Positions 1-9,371 of a stretch of 60,392 nucleotides of DNA are shown piece by piece. This stretch comes from Bacteroidales bacterium. GTDB taxonomy: Bacteria > Bacteroidota > Bacteroidia > Bacteroidales > SM23-62. The stretch is taken from contig JADHVS010000003.1 of the NCBI GenBank assembly GCA_016783865.1, forward strand, positions 1 through 60,392, written 5' to 3'. The first letter of the stretch is position 1. The number at the start of each line of letters is the position of its first letter. The notes beneath the pieces are model-generated. The model saw nothing but the letters and a program-made list of their open reading frames with translations, was not told the origin of the DNA and searched no databases. The translations under genes were made by a program, and so were the position numbers.

Positions 1-48
1 GCTAGCATAAAGTTTTGTATTTTTACCGGAAATAAACAGTCAACTAAG

Positions 49-1494
49 ATGAAAAAGATATCCGCCAGATTACCAATAAGTATGATCCTGGGATTAAGCA
101 TGATCTTCCTCTCAGCACAAAACCTGAATGATCAAAGCGATCAGACAGCCGACGAAAAAATTCTGATTTATAAATTTGATATCAAAGAACAGATTGCTCC
201 TGCCATCTGGCGGGTTACTCAAAAGAGTTTTGAAGAGGCCATGGCGATGGAGGCCGACCTTATCCTTATCCACATGAACACCTATGGCGGTTTGCTCGAT
301 GCCGCCGATTCGATACGGACCATCATTCTTAATAGTACCATCCCGGTATATGTTTATATTGATAACAATGCAGCCTCCGCAGGGGCACTGATTGCCGTCG
401 CCTGCGACAGAATTTATATGCGTCCGGGAGGAAACATTGGAGCCGCCACTGTAGTAAACCAGCAGGGAGAACAGGTTCCGGATAAATACCAGTCTTTCAT
501 GCGGGGAATGATGCGATCAACTGCAGAATCACACGGAAAAGATACAATTATATCAGGCAATGACACCATAATCCGCTGGCACAGGGATCCTGCCATTGCA
601 GAAGCCATGGTCGATCCCAGGTTATTTATTGAAGGCATCATCGATACCGGGCAGGTATTGACCCTGACAACGGATGAAGCCATTCAATTTCATTTTTGTG
701 AAGGGAAGGCAGAATCTGTAGAAGAAGTAATTAGCAATGCCGGTATCAAAAACTATGAAATCCATGCTTTCAAATATTCTGCGATGGATAAAATCATTGG
801 CCTGCTTCTGAATCCCATTGTCAGCGGATTGCTCATTATGATCATCGTAGGGGGAATCTATTTTGAATTACAATCTCCGGGTATCGGGTTCCCGCTTGCA
901 GCAGCCGTCATAGCAGCAGTGCTTTATTTTGCCCCATTGTACCTGGAAGGCCTCGCCGAGAACTGGGAACTGATCCTGTTCGTTGTTGGTATAATCCTCA
1001 TTGCACTGGAAGTATTTGTCATTCCCGGTTTCGGAGTGGCAGGGGTATCAGGCGCACTCCTTGTGATCGTCGGATTAACCCTTGCCATGGTCGATAATGT
1101 GGTGTTTAATTTCGATTTTTCTGTGGCCTTCAGTGAAGTTATACGTGCCTTTTTTATCGTGATCACCTCCATATTCCTTTCCTTTATCCTGTCATTATGG
1201 CTCGGAAAGAAAATGTTTACCTCTCCAGCCCTGGGTAACCTGGCCCTCAACCGTAATCTCAAAATGGAAGATGGATTTCTCGGTGTTGAGAGCCAGCCCA
1301 AAGAACTGGTAGGGAAAACCGGTATCGCTGATTCGGTTTTGAGACCGTCGGGAAAAGTAATCGTAGATGGTGAAATATATGATGCCAAATCTGAATACGG
1401 ATTAATAGATAAGGGAAGTCAGATCAAGGTGATCAGATATGAAACCGGACAGGTTTATGTAGTGAAGACCGGTGATCCCGAAGAAAAAGAATAA
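49..1494 (+). CDS. NfeD-family membrane-bound serine protease
   Basis: Predicted 481-residue protein of the long NfeD type: an N-terminal ClpP-like serine protease domain, a membrane domain and a C-terminal OB-fold. A signal peptide covers about residues 1-23. The protease core shows MNTYGG near 76-81 and NNAASAG around 106-112, where Ser110 is the expected nucleophile. Several hydrophobic helices lie between about 250 and 390, and the last 70 residues (VGKTGIADSVLRPSGKV) have the usual OB-fold look. Family members process membrane proteins, often next to a stomatin/slipin partner; no such partner is seen here. The next gene overlaps its 3' end by 23 bases. Family call is firm, substrate unknown. 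Confidence 0.9.
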   Translation: MKKISARLPISMILGLSMIFLSAQNLNDQSDQTADEKILIYKFDIKEQIAPAIWRVTQKSFEEAMAMEADLILIHMNTYGGLLDAADSIRTIILNSTIPVYVYIDNNAASAGALIAVACDRIYMRPGGNIGAATVVNQQGEQVPDKYQSFMRGMMRSTAESHGKDTIISGNDTIIRWHRDPAIAEAMVDPRLFIEGIIDTGQVLTLTTDEAIQFHFCEGKAESVEEVISNAGIKNYEIHAFKYSAMDKIIGLLLNPIVSGLLIMIIVGGIYFELQSPGIGFPLAAAVIAAVLYFAPLYLEGLAENWELILFVVGIILIALEVFVIPGFGVAGVSGALLVIVGLTLAMVDNVVFNFDFSVAFSEVIRAFFIVITSIFLSFILSLWLGKKMFTSPALGNLALNRNLKMEDGFLGVESQPKELVGKTGIADSVLRPSGKVIVDGEIYDAKSEYGLIDKGSQIKVIRYETGQVYVVKTGDPEEKE

Positions 1495-1972
1495 CCATGA
1501 ATCCCCGGATATTTTCATAGATCCCTTGGACAAACTTCAAATTCATATCAGAGAGTATCAGCCAGATGATTTTGATGGCCTTATTGAACTCTGGCAACTA
1601 ACCGGGCTGGACTATCCGGAGCGCGGTGATGACAGATCAACCATTGAAGAATGTCACCGCCAGGGAGGTAAGTTATTGATAATGACCAATCAGTCATCCA
1701 ATCAATTGATTGGTTCGTCGTGGATGACCTTTGATGGACGGAGAATCTTTATGCACCATTTTGGCATTCGTCCTGAATACCAGAACAGGGGACTGGGGAA
1801 AATGTTGCTTAAAGAATCTCTGAAATTCATCAAAAGCAAAGGAAAGCAGGTGAAGATGGAGGTACACAAGGAAAATCAGGCTGCCAGGCATCTTTATGAA
1901 TCTGCAGGTTTCTTCGCCTTTACGGATTATGATATTTATATGATCAGGGATTTTGATGAAATTAATATTTAA
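1472..1972 (+). CDS. GNAT-family N-acetyltransferase
   Basis: 166-residue protein with the GNAT acetyl-CoA-binding signature at about 100-110 (RPEYQNRGLGK) and the C-terminal pattern ENQAARHLYESAGF that marks the end of the fold. It should transfer an acetyl group from acetyl-CoA to an amine; the substrate cannot be told. The start overlaps nfeD by 23 bases, so the two are probably co-translated. Another ATG at 1497 is out of frame. The first 25 residues lie outside the domain, so the true start is not certain. Confidence 0.88.
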   Translation: MIPKKKNNHESPDIFIDPLDKLQIHIREYQPDDFDGLIELWQLTGLDYPERGDDRSTIEECHRQGGKLLIMTNQSSNQLIGSSWMTFDGRRIFMHHFGIRPEYQNRGLGKMLLKESLKFIKSKGKQVKMEVHKENQAARHLYESAGFFAFTDYDIYMIRDFDEINI

Positions 1973-2040
1973 CTTTTTCTTAACCTGGCTGATCAAACAG
2001 GATTCCGATCTTTGTCGTAAATGAATTCAGTATGAAACAT

Positions 2041-2093
2041 CCATGATGATATTTTCAATAAAATCACAAAAGGTGATGAAAATATTATCATGG
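2041..2093. other. Long intergenic hairpin
   Basis: Bases 2041-2057 pair with 2077-2093 over 17 positions, all Watson-Crick except one G-T (G-U) at 2048/2086. Inside the loop a smaller ATCAC/GTGAT stem (2063-2067 / 2073-2077) can extend the structure. It sits between the GNAT gene and the CAP-domain gene. No T-run follows, so a simple Rho-independent terminator is not obvious. It may act as an mRNA 3'-end stabiliser or a leader structure for the downstream gene. Confidence 0.6.
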
Positions 2094-2134
2094 TAAGTTA
2101 CACAAGGCCAATTAATTAAATAAAATATTTTCTT

Positions 2135-2737
2135 GTGAAAATTTCAGTTGCTCTATTTACATTATTTCTTGTTGTTTCAGCGCACAGCCAGTCCTGGGAT
2201 CCAGCTCTCCTGGAAAAAGCCAATACCGCAAAAGATGTCAGATACCTGAAAGAAGATGAAAAAATGGTGATCTATTATACCAACCTGGCCCGCATCGACG
2301 GACAACTATTTGCCGATACCTATCTTAAATGGTTCCTGGATTCAACCCAGGCCAAAACAAATAATTATATCCGGTCGCTGCAAAAAGACCTTAAAAAAGT
2401 TAAGAACCTGCCGGTTTTGTATTCGCAGAACGACCTGTTTATTATTGCAAGGGACCATGCGATCAAATCTGGCAAATCCGGCCAGGAAGGGCACAAAGGA
2501 TTTAAGAACCGGTTTAAACCGGTGATGGGAACCTATAATTATGTTGGGGAAAACTGCTACTACGGCAGAGAGGATCCAGTTGTTATCGCTATAAAGCTGC
2601 TTATTGATGAAGGCGTAGAAGACATGGGACACAGGTATAATATGCTTGAGCCCTCATTTAATTCTGTAGGTGTTGCCATTAAACCTCATAAACAATACGG
2701 ATACAATTGCGTGATGGATTTCGGAGCAAAACGATAA
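2135..2737 (+). CDS. Secreted CAP-domain (SCP/PR-1) protein
   Basis: 200-residue protein with a signal peptide of about 18 residues and a CAP domain. Visible CAP motifs are a histidine-containing helix (ARDHAIKSGK), GENCYYG, and the C-terminal GHRYNMLEPSFNSVGVA, which corresponds to CAP signature 1. Bacterial CAP proteins are extracytoplasmic and of mostly unknown role. The start is GTG at 2135, which places the signal peptide correctly. A 17-bp hairpin lies just upstream. Confidence 0.85.
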   Translation: MKISVALFTLFLVVSAHSQSWDPALLEKANTAKDVRYLKEDEKMVIYYTNLARIDGQLFADTYLKWFLDSTQAKTNNYIRSLQKDLKKVKNLPVLYSQNDLFIIARDHAIKSGKSGQEGHKGFKNRFKPVMGTYNYVGENCYYGREDPVVIAIKLLIDEGVEDMGHRYNMLEPSFNSVGVAIKPHKQYGYNCVMDFGAKR

Positions 2738-2749
2738 TTGAAGCTACTC

Positions 2750-2767
2750 CTCCCGAGTGTTCGGGAG
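2750..2767. repeat. Palindromic hairpin (REP/terminator-like)
   Basis: Perfect 7-bp stem CTCCCGA / TCGGGAG around a GTGT loop, placed 13 bases after the CAP gene stop and upstream of the SDR start. It may end transcription of the CAP gene or be a small REP-type palindrome. Its layout resembles the hairpins of the 110-bp element elsewhere in the window, but the sequence differs. Confidence 0.5.
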
Positions 2768-2800
2768 CGAAGCCAATGCGCCCGCATGATTCAATTAAAA

Positions 2801-3649
2801 ATGAATGATCAAAACAAAATCTGCCTGATCACAGGAGCCACCTCAGGGATCGGTAAGGAAGCTGCCCTGGGTTTGGCAAAGCAGGGAATGGATATAATAT
2901 TTAATACAAGGGATGAAACACGGGGCCGGAAAGTAAGGGAGGAACTTATCGGACAATCCGGAAATCAAAACATCGAAGTTTTAAATTGTGATCTCGGTTC
3001 ATTCCAATCTGTTTGCAATTTTGCAAATCAGGTAAAAAGCCGTTATGAAAAAATCGATGTATTGATTAACAATGCAGGGATCTGGACATCAAAAAAAGAG
3101 CTTTCAGAAGATGGCATCGAACTGCAGTTTGCGGTGAATCACCTGGCTCCCTTTCTCCTTACCCACCATTTAATCGACCGGCTAGAAAAAGCCCCTCAGG
3201 GCCGGATCATAAATGTCTCCTCGGGGGTTCACTATCGCGGAAAAATTGATCTTTCTGATCCGGAGTCCAGGAAAAAACCCTATATTTCGATCAATGCTTA
3301 TACCCAATCCAAAGTAGCCAATATTTTATTTACCAGGGAATTGGCGAAGAGGTTGAGTGAAAGCAATACTACTGTCAATTGCCTGGCTCCCGGCTGGGTA
3401 AATACAGGACTGTTCAGGGAAACAAATTTATTTGTAAAAACTTGTGCCAGGTGGATGGCACTGACACCTGAAAAAGGAGCTGAAACCACGGTTTATCTGG
3501 CCAGCTCTGATGAAGTTGAAAACACTACAGGGGAATATTTTACAAAGAAGAAGATAAAGAGATCAGCACGGGTCACTTATGATACAGAACTCGCAACCAG
3601 GCTCTGGACTCTGAGTGAAAAATACGTTAAGGATTTTTTAACGTGCTGA
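2801..3649 (+). CDS. SDR-family NAD(P)-dependent oxidoreductase (retinol dehydrogenase-like)
   Basis: 282-residue classical short-chain dehydrogenase. The Rossmann motif TGATSGIG is near the N-terminus, followed by NNAG, the catalytic serine in NVSSG and the YTQSK catalytic Tyr/Lys. The C-terminal part is like that of the retinol-dehydrogenase/WW-oxidoreductase SDRs. The frame is open back to a TTG at 2738, but that stretch encodes the palindrome at 2750-2767, so ATG 2801 (or 2786) is preferred. Substrate unknown. An ACGTTAA/TTAACGT hairpin lies over the last codons (3624-3644). Confidence 0.88.
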   Translation: MNDQNKICLITGATSGIGKEAALGLAKQGMDIIFNTRDETRGRKVREELIGQSGNQNIEVLNCDLGSFQSVCNFANQVKSRYEKIDVLINNAGIWTSKKELSEDGIELQFAVNHLAPFLLTHHLIDRLEKAPQGRIINVSSGVHYRGKIDLSDPESRKKPYISINAYTQSKVANILFTRELAKRLSESNTTVNCLAPGWVNTGLFRETNLFVKTCARWMALTPEKGAETTVYLASSDEVENTTGEYFTKKKIKRSARVTYDTELATRLWTLSEKYVKDFLTC

Positions 3650-3674
3650 ATGAAATAATGTATTAACTTTAAGA

Positions 3675-3699
3675 AGTAGTCAGTAGTCAGTAGTCAGTA
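3675..3699. repeat. Heptanucleotide tandem repeat, AGTAGTC x3.5
   Basis: Three exact AGTAGTC units plus AGTA, lying between the SDR gene and pyruvate kinase. It is one of several arrays in this window that share a 7-bp period but not a sequence. Confidence 0.85.
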
Positions 3700-3730
3700 A
3701 AAATCATAACTTTAGATTAAATCCATTGTC

Positions 3731-5158
3731 ATGAGACATGAACGATCACACACCAAGATCATTGCCACGCTGGGGCCGGCATCCGTTAAAAAGGATGTAC
3801 TCTCTAAAATGTTTGAAGAGGGGATCGATGTCTGCCGGTTGAATTTCTCCCACGGTTCACATGAAGACCACTTAAAATCTATTGAACTGATTAATGAGTT
3901 GAACGATCATTATGGCTCAAATGTAGCCATCCTTGCCGATTTACAGGGACCAAAACTTAGAATAGGTAAAGTGGAAAACGATGCTGTGGAATTGGTCGAT
4001 GGCAATGATTTTTGTCTCGTTAATACACCCTGTGCGGGTAACAGCGACCGGGTGTACATGAGCTATTCCCCCCTGGCAAAAGATGTTAATGTGGGTGAGA
4101 TAATCCTGGTGGATGATGGGAAATTGAAATTGGAAGTAACTGAAACTAATGGTAAGGATGAAGTCAAAACAAAGGTCATTGCAGGCGGTATCCTTTCCTC
4201 TAACAAAGGAGTTAACCTGCCCAATACCAAAATTTCTCTGCCCAGTCTGACAGAAAAAGACAGAAAGGATGCCAAATTTGCACTGGAACACGGAGTGGAT
4301 TGGATTGCCCTGTCATTTGTGCGGAATGTTACCGATATTATCGAAATAAAAGAACTGATCAAACGCAGCCAACGCCCACGCACAAGGGTTATTGCCAAGA
4401 TCGAAAAACCGGAAGCCCTGAAGGAGATTGATCAGATCATAGATATAACCGACGCAGTAATGGTAGCTCGTGGAGATCTTGGAGTTGAAGTACCCTTCGA
4501 CCAGGTCCCCCTGATTCAGAAAGAACTTGTACAGAAATGCATCCGGCAATCCAAGCCAGTGATCATTGCCACCCAGATGATGGAAAGTATGATCACCAAT
4601 TTTCGTCCTACCCGGGCTGAAGCCAATGACGTGGCTAATGCAGTACTGGATGGTGCCGATGCAGTCATGCTGAGTGGAGAAACCTCTGTCGGAAAATACC
4701 CTGTCGAAGTGGTCAGCAGCATGCAAAAGATCATTGATTGGACTGAGAAAGGATACCACTATTACAGGGATAATCCACCCAGGGAATTTTCACGTACTTT
4801 CCTTTCTGACTCGATCTGTTACAACGCCTGCAATATGGCAAAATTAGCCAGGGCAAAGGCTATCATTACATTCACACATTCAGGATATACTGCCATGCAG
4901 ATCGCTTCCCACAGGCCCGATGTCAATATTTTTGCCTTCACCGATAACCAACGGCTTTTAAGAAAATTATCCGTTGTCTGGGGGGTTCGTGCTTTTTATT
5001 CAGAAGTCTATGAAAACATAGACGATTACATCAAATATTCCATTGAAAAACTCCTCAAACTTAAACTTATACAGGATGAAGATGTTATTGTGCATGTTGG
5101 TAGTACCCCAATATTGGAAAGGGGCCGGACCAATATGATCAAACTAAGTTATGTTTGA
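3731..5158 (+). CDS. pyk: Pyruvate kinase
   Basis: 475 residues, the normal bacterial length. It converts phosphoenolpyruvate and ADP to pyruvate and ATP, the last step of glycolysis. Visible motifs are TKIIATLGPAS at the N-terminus, NFSHG, ADLQGPKLRIG, the catalytic lysine in IAKIEKPEA, metal-binding ARGDLGVE, and the family signature ATQMMESM followed by PTRAEANDVANAVLDGADAVMLSGET. The C-terminal allosteric domain is present and no PEP-utilising extension follows. Its stop codon overlaps the possible TTG start of the next gene. Confidence 0.97.
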   Translation: MRHERSHTKIIATLGPASVKKDVLSKMFEEGIDVCRLNFSHGSHEDHLKSIELINELNDHYGSNVAILADLQGPKLRIGKVENDAVELVDGNDFCLVNTPCAGNSDRVYMSYSPLAKDVNVGEIILVDDGKLKLEVTETNGKDEVKTKVIAGGILSSNKGVNLPNTKISLPSLTEKDRKDAKFALEHGVDWIALSFVRNVTDIIEIKELIKRSQRPRTRVIAKIEKPEALKEIDQIIDITDAVMVARGDLGVEVPFDQVPLIQKELVQKCIRQSKPVIIATQMMESMITNFRPTRAEANDVANAVLDGADAVMLSGETSVGKYPVEVVSSMQKIIDWTEKGYHYYRDNPPREFSRTFLSDSICYNACNMAKLARAKAIITFTHSGYTAMQIASHRPDVNIFAFTDNQRLLRKLSVVWGVRAFYSEVYENIDDYIKYSIEKLLKLKLIQDEDVIVHVGSTPILERGRTNMIKLSYV

Positions 5159-6060
5159 CAGACAATGGTCTGAATACCAGAAGGATGCAGGAGTCAGGAT
5201 CCATTAATATCAAGATATCATCAATAGAAGAAAAATGGCTGGGTACGCTTTATGAGCAATGCCGGTCACATTTCCAATCCATCCACCTCCCCTCCCACGA
5301 TCATTTCCACCATTTCAGGGTATGGTTTTATGCAAAAGAGCTGATCCTCACTTTGTCAGGATCAGGAGTTGAATTTCCATATGAACTTATCGAAGAAATT
5401 ATTTTTGCAGTCTTCTTTCACGATGTCGGAATGTCTGTTACCCTGGATGAAAATCATGGCAAAGTCAGTGCCGGTTTGTTCCGTGATTTTATTTCTGAAA
5501 GGTCAGGTCAAACCGAAGCCAATCAGGACGAAATCTATAGGGCCATTGTTCATCATGATCTGAAAAATTATGAAAATGTACTCTTTGAAGAAGCTTTCGA
5601 AAAAAATAATATTTTATCAACCGTTTTGAATATTAGTGATGATCTGGATGCATTTGGTTACAAAGGTATTTACCGCTATTTGGAAATTTATCTTCTGAGA
5701 AATATCCAGCCAGATCTTCTTGCCAATAAAGTGTTACCAAATCTTACCAGGAGGTTCTCGAATATTTCATTCACACTTGGGAAAATTGCTAGCTTTGTAA
5801 GCATCCATCAAGTCAGATATCAGCAAACCCTTGATTTCTTTAACGACCTGAGAAATTCAGGATATACACAGGATGGTCCGCTCTCAGGTCCTGCCGGGCT
5901 TGTAAAACTGATTAAGGAGCATGTTATTGATAAGAATGGCAGCTTGAATAACCTGATTGAATCACAAGAAATAGTTAAAAACGATGAATACATCAGAAAC
6001 TATCTTCAGCATTACAAACAAGAAGAAGACAACTTCATTTCTTTATACCCCGATCTTTAA
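5155..6060 (+). CDS. HD-domain protein (putative metal-dependent phosphohydrolase)
   Basis: About 301 residues with an HD-type metal site: HDHFHHF near residue 45, FFHDVGM (the HD pair), HHDLKNYE, and ISDDLDAFG later. These are the features of HD-superfamily phosphohydrolases, whose substrates are often nucleotides or cyclic nucleotides; the substrate here is unknown. TTG 5155 overlaps the pyk stop and suggests translational coupling, while ATG 5185 is an alternative start. The 3' end overlaps the next gene by 77 bases. Confidence 0.72.
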   Translation: MTDNGLNTRRMQESGSINIKISSIEEKWLGTLYEQCRSHFQSIHLPSHDHFHHFRVWFYAKELILTLSGSGVEFPYELIEEIIFAVFFHDVGMSVTLDENHGKVSAGLFRDFISERSGQTEANQDEIYRAIVHHDLKNYENVLFEEAFEKNNILSTVLNISDDLDAFGYKGIYRYLEIYLLRNIQPDLLANKVLPNLTRRFSNISFTLGKIASFVSIHQVRYQQTLDFFNDLRNSGYTQDGPLSGPAGLVKLIKEHVIDKNGSLNNLIESQEIVKNDEYIRNYLQHYKQEEDNFISLYPDL

Positions 6061-7783
6061 AGCGTTAACCATTTTACTGTTGTTAGGGCCAATTAATTCA
6101 CTCCCGGCCCAGATTGAATTACCTTACAAAAACAATCAGACCCTCCCCTATGATCGGGTGATTGAATTATACCAGCAACTTGACCGGGAATTTAAAACCG
6201 CCATGCTAATCGAGACAGGTACTACCGATGTTGGGAAACCTTTGCATTTATTCATTATCTCCAAAGACCAGGTTTTTGAACCGGAGCAAGTAAAAAAGGA
6301 AGGTAAGCGTGTTGTATTCATACTCAATGGAATACATCCCGGCGAATCTTGTGGTGTGGATGCAAGCCTTCTTTTTGCAGATGATTTGCTCAGAAATAAA
6401 AACAATATGGGCGATTACCTGGATAATACCGTTGTTTGTATTGTCCCGGTTTATAATGTTGGAGGCTATTTAAAACGCAGCGCCTGGAACAGGGCGAACC
6501 AGGTTGGTCCCGAAGAAACCGGATTCAGGGGAAATGCGAGGAACCTGGACCTGAACCGTGATTTTATCAAGACCGATACAAAAAATGCACGATCTTTTAC
6601 TACCACTTTCAGAGCCTGGGATCCGGATGTTTTTCTGGATACTCATACTACGGATGGTTCTGATCACCAGTATACCATAACCCTTATTGCCACAAACTCA
6701 CAGAAAATCCATCCCCTGGCAGGGCAATTTATGGATAAGGAGTTTGTACCGGGTTTGTACAGGCTGATGAAGGAAACACCCTATGAGTTGACTCCCTATG
6801 TTAATTATATAATCTCGTCTCCCGAAAATGGAATAACCGGATATAACGACCTTCCAAGGTTATCAACAGGATATGCATCCCTGTTTAACACGATAGCATT
6901 TATGACTGAAAATCACGCATATAAACCTTTTCCCGATCGTGTAGAATCTGTCAGATATTTTATGATCAATCTCCTCAAACTTACACATGAAAATGCAGAT
7001 GAAATAGGCCAGATCAGGGAACAGGCAAAGCATGAAACCAGTCAGCAAACAGAATTTCACATCGAATGGGAATTGGATACCAGCCGGTTCGAAACCATAA
7101 CCTTTAAAGGGTATAAGAGAGAAAAAAGGACCAGCCCGTTGACCGGCCAGGAAATGTGGTACTATAACCACAACGAAACATACACAAAAGAAATACCCTA
7201 TTATAAATATTTCAAACCGGTTAAACAGGTAATTAAACCCGATTTATATATTATTCCTCAAACCTGGGAACATGTTATTCACAGGCTGGAACTAAATAAC
7301 ATAAAGCTCAGGCAACTGCAGACGGATACGGTTATCCGGGTTGAAGCATACTATATCGATGATGTACAAACCTCCGGTCAGCTAAATAATGGGCATTATA
7401 AACATGACAAAGTAACTACCAGAACTGAGGTTCAGGAAATCCAGTTTTTCAAGGGAGATTATCTCATACCGGTAGATCAACCGGAAAACAGGTTTATTAT
7501 TGAAACCCTCGAACCTGAAGCGCAGGATTCATATTTCAGCTGGAATTTCTTCGATCCGATCCTTGAAAGGAGAGAATACTTCTCACCCGCCACTTTTGAT
7601 ACAATGGCCATCGGGATACTGGATAGCGATCCGGTGCTGAAGAGGGATTATGTGAGAAAGATGGAAACTGATCCGGATTTTTCAGGAAGTTACTATGCCC
7701 AGATGAGTTTTATTTATTCCCGTTCGAAATGGGCAGAGACATCCTACCGGAGATACCCTGTATACAGATGGATAAAGAATTAA
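5984..7783 (+). CDS. Secreted M14-family zinc carboxypeptidase
   Basis: 599 residues with a late hydrophobic signal segment (about 27-42, ending NSLPAQ). The M14 zinc ligands are visible as H118 and E121 in GIHPGES and a histidine in DTHTTDGSDHQY; MTENHAY carries a plausible catalytic glutamate. The C-terminal 250 residues form an extra domain of unknown fold. It should cleave C-terminal residues from peptides in the periplasm or outside the cell. Its start overlaps the HD gene by 77 bases in another frame, and no later ATG precedes the signal segment. A bidirectional terminator follows at once. Confidence 0.88.
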   Translation: MNTSETIFSITNKKKTTSFLYTPIFKALTILLLLGPINSLPAQIELPYKNNQTLPYDRVIELYQQLDREFKTAMLIETGTTDVGKPLHLFIISKDQVFEPEQVKKEGKRVVFILNGIHPGESCGVDASLLFADDLLRNKNNMGDYLDNTVVCIVPVYNVGGYLKRSAWNRANQVGPEETGFRGNARNLDLNRDFIKTDTKNARSFTTTFRAWDPDVFLDTHTTDGSDHQYTITLIATNSQKIHPLAGQFMDKEFVPGLYRLMKETPYELTPYVNYIISSPENGITGYNDLPRLSTGYASLFNTIAFMTENHAYKPFPDRVESVRYFMINLLKLTHENADEIGQIREQAKHETSQQTEFHIEWELDTSRFETITFKGYKREKRTSPLTGQEMWYYNHNETYTKEIPYYKYFKPVKQVIKPDLYIIPQTWEHVIHRLELNNIKLRQLQTDTVIRVEAYYIDDVQTSGQLNNGHYKHDKVTTRTEVQEIQFFKGDYLIPVDQPENRFIIETLEPEAQDSYFSWNFFDPILERREYFSPATFDTMAIGILDSDPVLKRDYVRKMETDPDFSGSYYAQMSFIYSRSKWAETSYRRYPVYRWIKN

Positions 7784-7784
7784 A

Positions 7785-7812
7785 AAGAGGGTGCCGTTCG
7801 GGGCACCCTCTT
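7785..7812. terminator. Bidirectional Rho-independent terminator
   Basis: Perfect 11-bp stem AAGAGGGTGCC / GGCACCCTCTT with a 6-base loop, flanked by A-rich and T-rich stretches. It lies between the convergent M14 peptidase and PPC-like genes and can serve both strands. Confidence 0.9.
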
Positions 7813-7831
7813 CCTGTTTTAATATTAAGTA

Positions 7832-8524
7832 TTAATTCGTTACAAGGGCAAATTCATTGAGAACTGATCCCCTGTTTAATATGGTAATAACATAAACTCC
7901 AGTAGACCTCGGCTTCCACATGACATAACACTCATCACCGGCGTCTTCATCCAACACGATCAGATTGCCATCCTCATCAAAAATATAGAGATCCAGATCG
8001 GTACTCCCGTCACCAACAACGGCTGCCTCGGCTGCATCACCACCTGTAAACTCAACAGCATACATATTGGCTTCTTCACCGTTCACCTTGTCGATCACAT
8101 ATCCTGGTCCGCCAACCCGGCCACGGGAAGCTGCTGATAATTCACGCATCGATTTGATAACAGCTTTGAGGTTTTTGTCATTATCAGCAAATGCCTCAGC
8201 ATCTGTCAATAATTTTTCCACATCCAGTGTTAGTTCACTGGTGCCAGCATCCTCACCTCCTCTTGTAGTCTCTTTTACTTTTGCCTCACCGGCAGATTCA
8301 TCAATAACGATCTGAGCAGCACTGATCAGGGATATGGCAGACTCATTGGCATAACCGTAGGCTGCCAGCTCCTTGGCCAGGGTCATATTCTCAATTTCCT
8401 GACTCATATATTTCATGGGTTGCTGGGAACCCTTTTCCTGGGCATGCAATGCTGATGTAAACACTAATAAACACAAAACAGTAAGAAATCCTTTAATACC
8501 TGAATGAAGATTGTTTTTTTTCAT
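7832..8524 (-). CDS. Secreted protein with a PPC-like C-terminal domain
   Basis: 230 residues from ATG 8524, which opens a clean signal peptide ending SALHAQ. The frame continues 60 codons further upstream but that part lacks secreted or domain features and was left out. The middle is an alanine-rich helical segment. The last 60 residues (DLDLYIFDEDGNLI, then GVYVITILNRG) resemble bacterial pre-peptidase C-terminal (PPC) domains, which are small beta-sandwiches in secreted proteins. No catalytic domain is visible. Function unknown. Confidence 0.7.
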   Translation of the reverse strand: MKKNNLHSGIKGFLTVLCLLVFTSALHAQEKGSQQPMKYMSQEIENMTLAKELAAYGYANESAISLISAAQIVIDESAGEAKVKETTRGGEDAGTSELTLDVEKLLTDAEAFADNDKNLKAVIKSMRELSAASRGRVGGPGYVIDKVNGEEANMYAVEFTGGDAAEAAVVGDGSTDLDLYIFDEDGNLIVLDEDAGDECYVMWKPRSTGVYVITILNRGSVLNEFALVTN

Positions 8525-8720
8525 AATGATATAAATTTTAATTAAACCAGATTTGTCAATAAATATATAAAACTCATTGATAACTAAATGGATTACCTGA
8601 ACATTTATGACGGAGGCCGGACTCTTTTTTATAAGATGCCTCAGGAACTTGATAAAATGGAAATTCTTTTGGCTGAAAGAGCAAATTTTCAATGCCATGC
8701 CCAATCCCCCGAATCACGAT

Positions 8721-9332
8721 TCACTTTATAAAAAAATCCAAAAGCTTGCGATCTTCCAGCCAGGCTTCCAGGTGATCACCAATTTTTACCGGTCCTGCTC
8801 CGGCAGGTGTGCCGGTAAATAACAAATCTCCTGTTTTCAATGTAATATACCTTGATATATATGATATCTGCCGGTCGATCGGAAAGATCATCAGCGATGA
8901 ACTGGCTTCCTGAACAGTAGTACCATTTATGTCCAGCCGGAAGCTTAAATTATTAATATCCTCAAATATTGAGACTGGAATGAATTTACTGATCGGGGCA
9001 GAATTATCAAAGGCTTTTGCCACCTCCCATGGATGTCCTTTTGCCTTGGCGGCATCCTGCAGATCCCTTGCAGTAAAGTCGATCCCTAATCCAATTTCAT
9101 CAAAATAGGTATTGGCATACCTTCGCTCTATTGATTTTCCCACTTTACTGAACTTAACAACAATTTCCAGTTCATGATGGATCTCCTTGCTGAAATCGGG
9201 ATAGAAAAAAGGTTTATTGTTCCTGACTATACTGTTTTCATGCTTCATAAAGAAAACAGGGTGCTCCGGCAGGGGATTATTTAATTCCTTTGCATGGGCC
9301 ACATAATTCCTGGCCATACATATGATTTTCAT
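8721..9332 (-). CDS. Fumarylacetoacetate hydrolase (FAH) family protein
   Basis: 203 residues, the short single-domain form of the FAH family (acylpyruvase / oxaloacetate-decarboxylase group). It starts KIICMARNYVAHAKEL, has the acidic metal-site segment HHELEIVVKF, and carries IGLGIDFTARDLQ and AKAFDNSAPIS, all typical of the family. It lies downstream of the exonuclease and dnaN on the same strand, 39 bases from the exonuclease. Exact substrate unknown, probably an acylpyruvate or related 2-oxo acid. Confidence 0.88.
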   Translation of the reverse strand: MKIICMARNYVAHAKELNNPLPEHPVFFMKHENSIVRNNKPFFYPDFSKEIHHELEIVVKFSKVGKSIERRYANTYFDEIGLGIDFTARDLQDAAKAKGHPWEVAKAFDNSAPISKFIPVSIFEDINNLSFRLDINGTTVQEASSSLMIFPIDRQISYISRYITLKTGDLLFTGTPAGAGPVKIGDHLEAWLEDRKLLDFFIK

Positions 9333-9371
9333 ATTTTTTGATTTTAACCGGGAAAAACAATAGTTGGAAGG

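Noticed and set aside
2738..2800. N-terminal extension of the SDR from TTG 2738
   Set aside because: It encodes a palindromic hairpin and has no SDR features; ATG 2801 gives the normal start.
8525..8704. Sixty-codon extension of the PPC-like protein
   Set aside because: It lies ahead of a clear signal peptide and has no secretion or domain features.
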